Shown here one piece after another: positions 34,059 to 41,382 of a stretch of DNA of 64,000 nucleotides. How positions within the stretch are numbered: the first letter of the stretch is position 1; the number at the start of each line of letters is the position of its first letter. Source of the stretch: an uncultured Ruminococcus sp. (GTDB lineage Bacteria; Bacillota; Clostridia; Oscillospirales; Acutalibacteraceae). A program made the position numbers and the translations under genes. The notes beneath the pieces were generated by a model. That model had not been told where the DNA came from. It searched no databases and was given only the letters and a program-made list of their open reading frames with translations. The stretch covers positions 47,669 through 111,668 of the forward strand of contig CACZYC010000003.1 in assembly GCA_902785365.1 (NCBI GenBank). Direction: 5' to 3'.

Positions 34059-35421
34059 AGCTTTAGAAAGAAATAAAATGGGATACGCAAAAATGTTCCC
34101 GCTTATTTTGAAGATGTCCTTACCCGCGATGTTTTCAATGACGGTGATGGCGCTTTATAATGTTGTGGACAGTATTTTTGTAGGTAACATTTCTAAGTAC
34201 GGAGAACTTGGGCTTAACGCTGTTTCCTACGCTTTTCCATTACAAATGCTGGTAATAGCGTTTGCCATAGGAACAGCTACGGGCGCTAATTCTCTTATAT
34301 CCAGACGTCTTGGCGCCGGTAATCAGATAGAAGCTGATTCCGCCGCTACTCACAGTCTTATACTCGCTGTATTCACCTGGGTTGTGTTTATATTTATAGG
34401 TTTATTCGCGGTTAAACCTTTTTTGAATATGTACCAGTGTACGGGAAAGGTTTTTGAGTACGGTTACCAGTACCTTACTATCGTGCTTTGCTGCTCGCTG
34501 TTTATAATGGTTCAATCAAGTATAGAAAAATCCCTGCAGGCAACGGGGGATATGATTTTCCCTATGCTGTTTCAGCTAACGGGCGCAATAACAAATCTTA
34601 TACTTGACCCGTTTTTTATTTATGGAATCGGACCTTTCCCGAAACTTGAAGTTATGGGCGCGGCTATAGCTACGGTACTCGGTCAGTTCGCGGGTATGGT
34701 GTTCGCTTTAATAACAATTTTTGTCAAGAATAATAAAGTTCACGTAACCTTCAAAGGCTTTAAACTGAATTTTGAGACAATTAAAAATATTTACGCTGTT
34801 GGATTCCCGTCAATTATTATGCAGTCTATATCGTCGTTTATGATACTCGGTTTGAACGCTATGCTTGATAGCATGGGTGTTACCGTGCTCGGACTGTACT
34901 TCAAGCTGCAAAGCTTCATCTTTATGCCGTGTTTCGGTCTTAATCAGGGGCTACTGCCTATTATGGGCTTCAACTACGGAGCAAAGAATAAAAAACGCCT
35001 TTATTCCGCGATAAAATGCGGCATAATAATTGCTCTCGTAATAATGACAATAGGTTTTGTTATATTCCAGACTATACCTGACAAACTGATATTGATGTTC
35101 AACAGTGAAAACGCCGAGCTGTTAAGAGCGGGTGTCCCTGCGTTCAGACTTATCAGTATATGCTTTTTCCCAGCAGCCGTGGCAATTGTGTTCATCTCTA
35201 TGTTCCAGGCAACGGGCAAGGGATTCAGGGCTCTTCTTCTTTCTTTCACAAGACAGCTTGTATTCATTTTGCCGATAGCGTTTATTATTTCTCAGATTAT
35301 CGGCTCGCAGGAATGGATATGGCTTGCGTTCCCGCTTGCGGAAATCGGTGCGCTTACGCTGGCAATACTGCTGTTTGTCAATCTCACGAAAACTGATTTC
35401 AAAAAACTCGACAAAGAATAA
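34051..35421 (+). CDS. MATE-family efflux transporter
   Basis: Cation-coupled multidrug or metabolite exporter, 456 aa with 12 predicted transmembrane helices in two similar halves. Typical text: MALYNVVDSIFVGNIS in helix 1, GTATGANSLISRRLGAGN, GDMIFPMLFQLTGAITNLIL and GLNQGLLPIMGFNYGAKN in the second half. Substrate cannot be inferred. Eight-base overlap with the VanZ gene points to co-translation. Confidence 0.9.
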   Translation: MSEALERNKMGYAKMFPLILKMSLPAMFSMTVMALYNVVDSIFVGNISKYGELGLNAVSYAFPLQMLVIAFAIGTATGANSLISRRLGAGNQIEADSAATHSLILAVFTWVVFIFIGLFAVKPFLNMYQCTGKVFEYGYQYLTIVLCCSLFIMVQSSIEKSLQATGDMIFPMLFQLTGAITNLILDPFFIYGIGPFPKLEVMGAAIATVLGQFAGMVFALITIFVKNNKVHVTFKGFKLNFETIKNIYAVGFPSIIMQSISSFMILGLNAMLDSMGVTVLGLYFKLQSFIFMPCFGLNQGLLPIMGFNYGAKNKKRLYSAIKCGIIIALVIMTIGFVIFQTIPDKLILMFNSENAELLRAGVPAFRLISICFFPAAVAIVFISMFQATGKGFRALLLSFTRQLVFILPIAFIISQIIGSQEWIWLAFPLAEIGALTLAILLFVNLTKTDFKKLDKE

Positions 35422-35447
35422 TAAATTACATTTTAACGGCATATTAT
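35419..35447 (+). promoter_or_regulatory. Possible SigE-type promoter of the SpoIVF-like pair
   Basis: TAATAAA (35419-35425), 14-base spacer, CATATTAT (35440-35447). This is a partial match to the Bacillus SigE consensus (KMATATT / CATACAAT). Supported mainly by the mother-cell role expected for the downstream protease. Confidence 0.35.
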
Positions 35448-35463
35448 TAGCTGAGGTGAAATT

Positions 35464-35784
35464 ATGGACAATCATAACAGCATCAGCTATGCCGACGGGT
35501 GGAAAAGTTCCGCTGAACCGATACGCCGCGAAGCAAAACAAGATATGCCTGAACCCAAAGAACAAAACAATAAAAATAAAACAAAGGGCTCAAAGCCATT
35601 CTTGACTCTTATTCAGATTTCCATTTGTCTTTTGGCGGTTCTTGCCGCTTATGTTTTGAAAACATTCGGTTCAGATGTGTTCAAAGAAGTTAAAAAAGCA
35701 TATGAAACAGAAATAAATAACGAGATAATACTTAATCCCTATGAAAACGATTTAGATAAACTGTTTAATGCGTCTCAGGATTAA
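35464..35784 (+). CDS. Small single-pass membrane protein upstream of the SpoIVFB-like protease
   Basis: A 106-aa protein I do not recognise by sequence. Residues 1-45 are hydrophilic and rich in Asn, Lys and Glu; about 47-66 form one transmembrane helix (TLIQISICLLAVLAAYVLK); the C-terminal ~40 residues are acidic. GAGGTG lies six bases before the ATG. It overlaps the next gene by 17 bases. In Bacillus the gene before spoIVFB is spoIVFA, a larger single-pass protein with an M23-like domain that holds SpoIVFB inactive; this one lacks such a domain but has the same position and topology, so a minimal SpoIVFA-like partner is possible. Confidence 0.6.
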   Translation: MDNHNSISYADGWKSSAEPIRREAKQDMPEPKEQNNKNKTKGSKPFLTLIQISICLLAVLAAYVLKTFGSDVFKEVKKAYETEINNEIILNPYENDLDKLFNASQD

Positions 35785-36349
35785 AAGTTTTAATTTTTCC
35801 GTTACATATCCCGCGCTATGTCTTTTCTCAGCTTTGATTATAATAAACTTTGATTATGTATATTGTTTAACTGCCGTTATTTTTCATGAGCTTGCGCATC
35901 TGGCTCTTTCGTCATATTTCAAGACGAGTGTAACAGGTATAAAAATATCTTTGTACGACATAGAAATAATTGAAAAATCAAGGCATATTATAGATTATAA
36001 AAATGACTTGGCAATTACCGCCGCGGGTCCCTTGGCTAACTTTGTATTGTTTGCGTATTATTATCATTTTGATGTAAAGTTTGCCTTTGTAAATCTCTTT
36101 ATAGGCGCTTTTAATTTGCTCCCCGCGGCTAATTTAGACGGCGGACAGATATTATATCTCTTTCTGTCAAAGAGGCTCTCGGTCAAAACAACATCAAATA
36201 TTATTACAATAATAACCATTTGTTTGTCCGCGCTCTTGTTTTTCGCGGGTATCATGGTCTTGTTTGAATCGAAATACAATTTTTCATTATTGATAATTTG
36301 TTTTTATCTTATATTATCTTTATTTTATAAACAGGATAAGTTTCTTTAG
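35768..36349 (+). CDS. SpoIVFB-like site-2 intramembrane protease (M50)
   Basis: A 193-aa zinc metalloprotease embedded in the membrane. HELAH (His40, Glu41, His44) lies in a transmembrane segment, and the third ligand motif is NLLPAANLDGGQIL with Asp124; ITAAGPLANFVL is also typical of M50B. The short length and lack of PDZ or CBS domains fit the SpoIVFB group, which cleaves pro-SigK at the forespore membrane. A pro-SigK gene is at 59080 in this window. The ATG overlaps the upstream small membrane protein by 17 bases with only a weak ribosome site, so coupling is likely. Other short M50 proteases remain possible. Confidence 0.78.
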   Translation: MRLRIKSFNFSVTYPALCLFSALIIINFDYVYCLTAVIFHELAHLALSSYFKTSVTGIKISLYDIEIIEKSRHIIDYKNDLAITAAGPLANFVLFAYYYHFDVKFAFVNLFIGAFNLLPAANLDGGQILYLFLSKRLSVKTTSNIITIITICLSALLFFAGIMVLFESKYNFSLLIICFYLILSLFYKQDKFL

Positions 36350-36359
36350 CGGAGGAATT

Positions 36360-38216
36360 ATGTACAGCAAGGAAGTAGAAAAAATTCTTTTAAAGGTTCA
36401 GAAACCCGGTCGATATGTCGGCGGGGAACTTAACTCCGTCATAAAAGACAAAAAGGATGTTGATGTACGATTCGCTTTCTGTTTTCCCGATACTTATGAA
36501 ATCGGTATGTCGCATTTAGGAATGAAAATCCTATACAGCCTGTTCAATGAAAAACCTTATATATGGTGTGAGCGTGTGTTTGCGCCGTGGATAGATATGG
36601 AAGAGATAATGAGGGAGAAAAATATACCTCTTTACGCTCTGGAGAGCGGCGACGCGATTACTGATTTTGATTTTATAGCTTTCACGCTTCAGTATGAGTT
36701 GAGTTATTCCAATGTATTGAATATGTTGAAGCTCGCTAATATTCCTATTAAATCAAAAGACAGAAATAATCTCGGACAGATTGTTGTAGCGGGCGGACCC
36801 TGCGCCTGCAACCCCGAACCTTTGGCTGAGTTTATAGATATTTTCTTTATCGGTGAGGGAGAAGAAGTCGATTTAGAGGTAATAGAACTATACCGTAAAT
36901 ATAAGGCCGATAACAAAACAAAAGCTGAATTTCTTGAAGCCGCTTCTCAGATTAAAGGCGTTTATGTTCCGTCATTATATGATGTTGAATATAACGAGGA
37001 CGGTACACTTAAAAGCTTCAACCCTAAAGGGGATGCTCCCGCTAAAGTTGAAAAACGCATAATGGCGGAAATGGACGAAAGCTACTATCCGGAAAATTTT
37101 GTTGTACCTAACATTGAGGTTGTACACGACAGAGCTGTTTCAGAGATTTTCAGAGGATGTATCCGCGGCTGTCGTTTTTGTCAGGCAGGTTTTCTGTACA
37201 GACCTGTTCGCGAAAAAAGTATAGATAAAATCAATAAAGAATGCAAAACTCTTTGTGATAACACGGGTTATGATGAGGTGTCGCTTTCCTCGTTGAGCTC
37301 CAGTGATTATACAGAAATTATTCCGCTGCTTGAAAAAATGAGCTTATGGTCCGTAGAGGACAAAGTGAGTATTTCTCTGCCTTCTTTGCGTGTTGACGGC
37401 TTCAGCGATGATATCCTTGATAAGATTAAATCTGTACGAAAGAGCGGGCTGACATTCGCTCCCGAAGCAGGCACACAAAGGCTCAGGGATGTTATCAACA
37501 AAAATGTTTTTGAGGACGAGCTTCTTGAAACATGTTCCAAAGCTTTTAACGGCGGTTACACAAAGGTTAAGCTTTACTTTATGATTGGATTACCAACTGA
37601 GACTTTAGAGGATGTTGAGGGTATAGCGCAGCTTGCCCAAAAGGTTGTCGACGCGTATTACGCGTGCGATAATAAGCCGAAAGGGAAGAGCGTCACCGTC
37701 ACAATATCCACCGCTTCGTTTGTTCCAAAGCCTTTCACTCCATTCCAATGGTACGGTCAGAATCCACGTGATATGTTAATGGAAAAACAATATCACCTAA
37801 AGGAAAATATAACGACAAAAAAGGTTAATTATAACTACCACGACGCGGGGACAAGCTTTCTTGAGGCTGTTTTTGCCCGTGGGGACAGAAAACTTTCCGT
37901 TATTCTCGAAAAAGCGTGTGATAAAGGTTTTCATTTTGACGGTTGGAACGACTGCTTTGATATTGACGAATGGATGAAGCTTTTTGAGGAATGTAATATA
38001 GACCCGGGCTTTTACGCCAACAGAGACAGAGCGCTCGACGAGCTTCTTCCTTGGGATTTCCTCGATTACGGCGTGAGCAAGGAATTTTTGCTCAAAGAAA
38101 GAGAAAAGGCTTATAAAAACACAGTTACACCTCACTGCCGTCTGAAGTGCTCCAACTGCGGAGCGGCAAAATATAAAACCGGAGTTTGTTATGAAAAACG
38201 TCAGAATTTGGTTTAA
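36360..38216 (+). CDS. TIGR03960 family B12-binding-like radical SAM protein
   Basis: A 618-aa radical SAM protein of unknown substrate, the TIGR03960 family found across Clostridia. The N-terminal ~200 residues are a B12-binding-like domain (CFPDTYEIGMSHLGMKILY, VAGGPCACNPEPLAEF, FIGEGEE). The radical SAM site is RGCIRGCRFCQAGFLYRPVRE near residue 270. The C-terminus has CSNCGAAK, a small Cys site. GGAGG precedes the ATG. It overlaps the DUF2344 gene by 26 bases. In many Firmicutes this pair precedes ribonuclease G and rplU, hinting at RNA or ribosome modification; those genes are not here. Confidence 0.88.
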   Translation: MYSKEVEKILLKVQKPGRYVGGELNSVIKDKKDVDVRFAFCFPDTYEIGMSHLGMKILYSLFNEKPYIWCERVFAPWIDMEEIMREKNIPLYALESGDAITDFDFIAFTLQYELSYSNVLNMLKLANIPIKSKDRNNLGQIVVAGGPCACNPEPLAEFIDIFFIGEGEEVDLEVIELYRKYKADNKTKAEFLEAASQIKGVYVPSLYDVEYNEDGTLKSFNPKGDAPAKVEKRIMAEMDESYYPENFVVPNIEVVHDRAVSEIFRGCIRGCRFCQAGFLYRPVREKSIDKINKECKTLCDNTGYDEVSLSSLSSSDYTEIIPLLEKMSLWSVEDKVSISLPSLRVDGFSDDILDKIKSVRKSGLTFAPEAGTQRLRDVINKNVFEDELLETCSKAFNGGYTKVKLYFMIGLPTETLEDVEGIAQLAQKVVDAYYACDNKPKGKSVTVTISTASFVPKPFTPFQWYGQNPRDMLMEKQYHLKENITTKKVNYNYHDAGTSFLEAVFARGDRKLSVILEKACDKGFHFDGWNDCFDIDEWMKLFEECNIDPGFYANRDRALDELLPWDFLDYGVSKEFLLKEREKAYKNTVTPHCRLKCSNCGAAKYKTGVCYEKRQNLV

Positions 38217-38850
38217 AAAAGACAACGAGTGTCGTTATATATCTCACCTTGACTTGAACCGCATTATGCTGAGAGCTTTGCATAAAAGCCGTATTCCGAT
38301 TTGGTTTACCGAGGGATATAACATTCATCCTTACGCTACATTTCCGCTTCCGCTTTCTCTTGGATTCAGAGGTGAAAAGGAATGTATGGACATAAGGCTG
38401 ATTGAAGATTATGATTTTGACAAAATAAAGACAGATTTAAACGCTTGTCTGCCTGACGGCATAAGAATATACGACGTTACCGAACCTGTTATGAAAGCCA
38501 AGGAAATAACCTATGCTACTTTTACAATCAGGATTACCACACAAGACGTTATGCCCGATATACTTTATGAGATTTGCAACGAGCTCTTGAATAAAGATGA
38601 AATACTTGTTGAAAAGAAAACAAAGAAAAAAGGAATTAGAGAGATAGATATAAAGCAATATCTGAATAAATTCAAACTCGAGAGAAATATAGGCGGCGTT
38701 ATCCTGTATGTTACTTTGCCCGCGGGGAGTGTCACAAACATTAACCCGTCTTTAATTCAAAAGGCTATTGAAAGATATTACGGAACAGATGTGCACTTTG
38801 ATGTAACCAAAACGGATATGTTTGATAAAAATTTAAAAAGTTTTGAATAG
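38191..38850 (+). CDS. TIGR03936 (DUF2344) radical SAM-associated protein
   Basis: A 219-aa partner protein of the TIGR03960 family, fused to it in some bacteria. Recognised by RIWFKKDNECRYISHLDLNR at the start and FTEGYNIHPYATFPLPLSLG around residue 40-60, the strongest family block. No catalytic motif is known. It overlaps the radical SAM gene by 26 bases, so the proteins are surely co-produced. The downstream rng gene typical of this pair is replaced by a tRNA. Confidence 0.87.
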   Translation: MKNVRIWFKKDNECRYISHLDLNRIMLRALHKSRIPIWFTEGYNIHPYATFPLPLSLGFRGEKECMDIRLIEDYDFDKIKTDLNACLPDGIRIYDVTEPVMKAKEITYATFTIRITTQDVMPDILYEICNELLNKDEILVEKKTKKKGIREIDIKQYLNKFKLERNIGGVILYVTLPAGSVTNINPSLIQKAIERYYGTDVHFDVTKTDMFDKNLKSFE

Positions 38851-38853
38851 AAC

Positions 38854-38882
38854 TTGATTTTTATAATCATTTATAATATAAT
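38854..38882 (+). promoter_or_regulatory. Promoter of tRNA-Ser(GGA)
   Basis: TTGATT (38854-38859), 17-base spacer, TATAAT (38877-38882), 16 bases before the mature tRNA. Confidence 0.75.
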
Positions 38883-38897
38883 AGTCAAGGTCGCTAT

Positions 38898-38990
38898 GCA
38901 GAGATGTCCGAGCTGGCCGAAGGAGCATGATTGGAAATCATGTGTACGGTGAACACCGTACCGAGGGTTCGAATCCCTCTCTCTGCGCCA
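38898..38990 (+). tRNA. tRNA-Ser(GGA)
   Basis: Acceptor GCAGAGA pairs with TCTCTGC, discriminator G, encoded CCA at 38988-38990. Anticodon loop TTGGAAA gives GGA, reading UCC/UCU. The long variable arm is typical of class II tRNA-Ser, and the T-loop is GTTCGAAT. Its 3' end plus terminator is duplicated 184 bases downstream. Confidence 0.97.
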
Positions 38991-39050
38991 TAAAAAACAG
39001 GTACTACAATTATGTAGTGCCTGTTTTTTCTATAAGGGATTCGAAGCCGA
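38977..39050 (+). repeat. 74-bp direct repeat, copy 1 (tRNA-Ser(GGA) 3' end plus terminator)
   Basis: Identical over 74 bases to 39161-39234 (period 184). It starts CTCTCTCTGCGCCA, the last 14 bases of the tRNA gene, includes the terminator and ends with AGGGATTCGAAGCCGA, in which AGGGATTCGAA is an 11-base inverted copy of the tRNA T-arm sequence at 38968-38978. Confidence 0.95.
38992..39029 (+). terminator. Terminator of tRNA-Ser(GGA), first copy
   Basis: Stem AAAAAACAGG-TACTAC with GTAGT-GCCTGTTTTTT, ending in a T6 run. An identical copy lies at 39176-39213. Confidence 0.85.
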
Positions 39051-39160
39051 CCGTTAAGAAAATGCTCCTGCGGAGCATTTTTAGGGAGGAGCGCTGATGA
39101 ACTGTTTCGATTAAACACACCGCTACAAGCGAGATGACACTTTCCTAATTTATGAACATA
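39051..39160 (-). repeat. tRNA-Ser-linked structured repeat, locus A
   Basis: 110 bases between the two 74-bp repeats. Read on the minus strand it has a core TCATCTCGCTTGTAGCGGTG, then TTCATCAGCGCT, then the hairpin AAAATGCTCC-GCA-GGAGCATTTT (39059-39081). The same order, core and hairpin shape occur at 51704-51825 beside the other tRNA-Ser. Nothing convincing is encoded; an open frame across it and the tRNA antisense is spurious. Confidence 0.75.
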
Positions 39161-39234
39161 CTCTCTCTGCGCCATAAAAAACAGGTACTACAATTATGTA
39201 GTGCCTGTTTTTTCTATAAGGGATTCGAAGCCGA
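39161..39234 (+). repeat. 74-bp direct repeat, copy 2 (tRNA 3'-end remnant plus terminator)
   Basis: Second copy of 38977-39050: a 14-base tRNA 3' remnant with no tRNA body, a second intact terminator, and the inverted T-arm piece. It ends one base before the stop codon of the convergent radical SAM gene. Confidence 0.95.
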
Positions 39235-39235
39235 A

Positions 39236-40153
39236 TTATATTGAGTTTCTTCCCTGAACAATATTACGTTTTTCAAATTCTCTGTTCATATAATTAAGCA
39301 CTTTCTTTTTGTCTGCACTCCAAAGAGGAGAAATCAGACTACGTTTGTCACCGTCTCCTGTAATTCTATGGATAACAACGTTTTGGGGCAAAATCTCAAT
39401 CGCCTCACAAATTATTTGTGTATACTCTTCCATAGATAATGTTTTGAACTTTTCCGCACGGTACTCATTGGCTAAATCAGTATTCTCAAGAACATGAAGC
39501 AGTTGAAGCTTAATCCCATCCGTACGCGCTCCAACATATTTTACGGTATCAAGAATCATTTCCTTTGTTTCATAGGGCAATCCTATAATAATATGAGTAA
39601 CAACATCAATTTCCTCGCGTTTTAAGTTCTTGACTACTTGGTCATAGACATCAAGATTATACCCGCGTCTTATGTATTCGGCTGTATTTTCGTGAATTGT
39701 TTGAAGTCCGAGTTCAACGCTGACGGGTTTAATCTTATTAATTTCAGATAAAAGCTTAATCTTTTCGGGTTCAAGACAGTCAGGACGCGTAGCTACTGAC
39801 AATCCCACAATATAATCGTGCTTTACTGCTTCATAGTATATTTTTCTGAGATATTCAACGTCGGCGTATGTGTTTGTAAAAGGCTGAAAATACGCTATAT
39901 ACGCGTTGTCACAGGTTTTGGACTTAACTTTATTTATTGCGTGTTCCAATTGTTCCGCAATAGAAAGGGCAGAGGATGAGGCAAACTCCCCGGAACCTCC
40001 TTCGCTGCAAAATATACAGCCATTACAACCTATCGAACCGTCACGGTTAGGGCAGGTCATGCCGCCGCTAATCGAAAGTTTATATACTTTTTTATTATAT
40101 TTATTCTTGTAATATTCGTTTAAAGAATAATAGTGTTTACCCATATTTGACAT
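39236..40153 (-). CDS. TIGR01212 family (YhcC-type) radical SAM protein
   Basis: A 305-aa radical SAM protein of the YhcC/TIGR01212 family, function unknown. The cluster motif is the unusual C-x(7)-CNGCIFC arrangement, seen as TCPNRDGSIGCNGCIFCSEGG near residues 33-50; then YFQPFTNTYADVEYLRK, VGLSVATRPDCL and HIIIGLPYET, all typical. Start at the ATG in MSNMGKHYYSL; a second ATG three codons later (MGKHYYSLNEYY) is as likely, with GGAGT upstream. Confidence 0.88.
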   Translation of the reverse strand: MSNMGKHYYSLNEYYKNKYNKKVYKLSISGGMTCPNRDGSIGCNGCIFCSEGGSGEFASSSALSIAEQLEHAINKVKSKTCDNAYIAYFQPFTNTYADVEYLRKIYYEAVKHDYIVGLSVATRPDCLEPEKIKLLSEINKIKPVSVELGLQTIHENTAEYIRRGYNLDVYDQVVKNLKREEIDVVTHIIIGLPYETKEMILDTVKYVGARTDGIKLQLLHVLENTDLANEYRAEKFKTLSMEEYTQIICEAIEILPQNVVIHRITGDGDKRSLISPLWSADKKKVLNYMNREFEKRNIVQGRNSI

Positions 40154-40190
40154 AAACTCCTTAAATTATTATAATAACTGCGGTGATATT

Positions 40191-40562
40191 ATGGCTGAAA
40201 TATTTATGTATAACCTAAATAGCAAAAAATCAATCGGAATAAAAAATATATGCCGAGCACTAAATATCGGATATCGTGAAATTGATGAGACCCAATACTC
40301 ATATAAACTGAGCTTTCTGCTTAAAATATGTGATAACAGTCAAAAAGGGGAAACAGGCAAGATAAACGACGAAATGCTTTACCTTATAGGTTTTAACGAC
40401 GGACTGCTTAACATATTCTTAAAGCTTTTACGTTCCAAAAAATGTTCTGTCGCTCTAAAAGCAGTTATGACAGAAACAAATGTAAATTATACATCCATAG
40501 AATTGTATAAAGAAATTTCCGCTGAGCATAAAGCTATGCAGAGCGGAAACAGTATTCATTAA
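40191..40562 (+). CDS. DUF3783-like small protein
   Basis: A 123-aa cytoplasmic protein. The second half, EMLYLIGFNDGLLNIFLKLL then VALKAVMTETNVNYTSIELYKEI, follows the DUF3783 pattern (KAV-T-TN-W/Y near the end). Function unknown. Its stop directly abuts the stop of the convergent gene with no terminator between them, and it is divergent from the YhcC-type gene with a 37-base gap. Confidence 0.6.
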   Translation: MAEIFMYNLNSKKSIGIKNICRALNIGYREIDETQYSYKLSFLLKICDNSQKGETGKINDEMLYLIGFNDGLLNIFLKLLRSKKCSVALKAVMTETNVNYTSIELYKEISAEHKAMQSGNSIH

Positions 40563-41243
40563 TTACGCGTAAATACGAACATATTCCATAAACATTTTAT
40601 ATATTTCGCCTTCAATCTCCTCGGTATCCTGATCAATACCGCCGTTGAAGAACATCTGATTATGGAAATCCAGAGCGCGATACATGGATACAATGTATCC
40701 GCGAACTTTGTCCTGAAGCTTCTCGCTGAGTTCGTTGCCGTTTGAAAGTCCCATATAGAGCGAACCCTCGTGAATCTCGAGGGGGAGAATACTTTTTATA
40801 TCCTCAAATCGGTTTTTACTCTTGATATCTTTATAAAAATCAATTACCGAAAACTCGTTTTTGTCCTTGATATCTGTATTTTTTGAGATAAACTCCTCAC
40901 ATTTTTCAAGGTCAAAGTATTCGTCGGTCATATATTTATATAGATTGTTTTTGTTTATTTTCAGTACGTGATATAATCTGATGTTGTGCAGGGCGTTTTC
41001 AAGACAAGACATAGCTGAATAAATCATATTATTGTCCAGCTGAGCCATCATATTAAAAATATTTTGATAAATACTTTTGTTTATAAGGATAAACGTAAGT
41101 TTTTCCTGCTCTTTATACTGCTCCATGAGCTCCGGAGTTATAAGAAAACGCGCGGTAAAAGTATATGAGTTCTTAACATATTCCTTTAATTCGCGGTAAA
41201 AATCATTCAAAAACTCTGAATTTTCAATTGTAAACTCAAACAT
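40563..41243 (-). CDS. Hypothetical protein, 226 aa
   Basis: Not recognised. A soluble, acidic, mostly helical protein starting MFEFTIENSEFLNDFYRELK, with many Asn, Lys and Tyr, no Cys-rich or catalytic pattern except an isolated Cys pair (SCLENAL, KCEEF), and no signal peptide or membrane helix. I use the ATG at 41243, with GGTGAT just upstream; the frame stays open for another 80 codons but that part would overlap the start and promoter of the lysozyme gene and reads as low-complexity sequence. Convergent with the DUF3783-like gene, stop to stop. Confidence 0.65.
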   Translation of the reverse strand: MFEFTIENSEFLNDFYRELKEYVKNSYTFTARFLITPELMEQYKEQEKLTFILINKSIYQNIFNMMAQLDNNMIYSAMSCLENALHNIRLYHVLKINKNNLYKYMTDEYFDLEKCEEFISKNTDIKDKNEFSVIDFYKDIKSKNRFEDIKSILPLEIHEGSLYMGLSNGNELSEKLQDKVRGYIVSMYRALDFHNQMFFNGGIDQDTEEIEGEIYKMFMEYVRIYA

Positions 41244-41321
41244 TTTAATCACCATTATTAAGTATAGAATAAATCCACAAAAAAAGCAACTGTTATTGCA
41301 ACAGGTATATAGATTTTTCCA

Positions 41322-41350
41322 TTGATTTATTTTTGAAAATATTGTAGAAT
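41322..41350 (+). promoter_or_regulatory. Promoter of the GH25 gene
   Basis: TTGATT (41322-41327), 17-base spacer, TAGAAT (41345-41350), 33 bases before the ATG. Confidence 0.7.
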
Positions 41351-41382
41351 GGATATATGTTTTGACAAAAAGGAAGGAAAAT

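Noticed and set aside
35122..35605. Open frames on both strands around the MATE gene end
   Set aside because: They overlap MATE and the 106-aa gene out of frame, with Arg/Cys-rich composition typical of shadows.
38894..39175. 93-codon open frame on the minus strand
   Set aside because: It runs antisense through tRNA-Ser(GGA), its terminator and the repeat; it is a by-product of these non-coding sequences.
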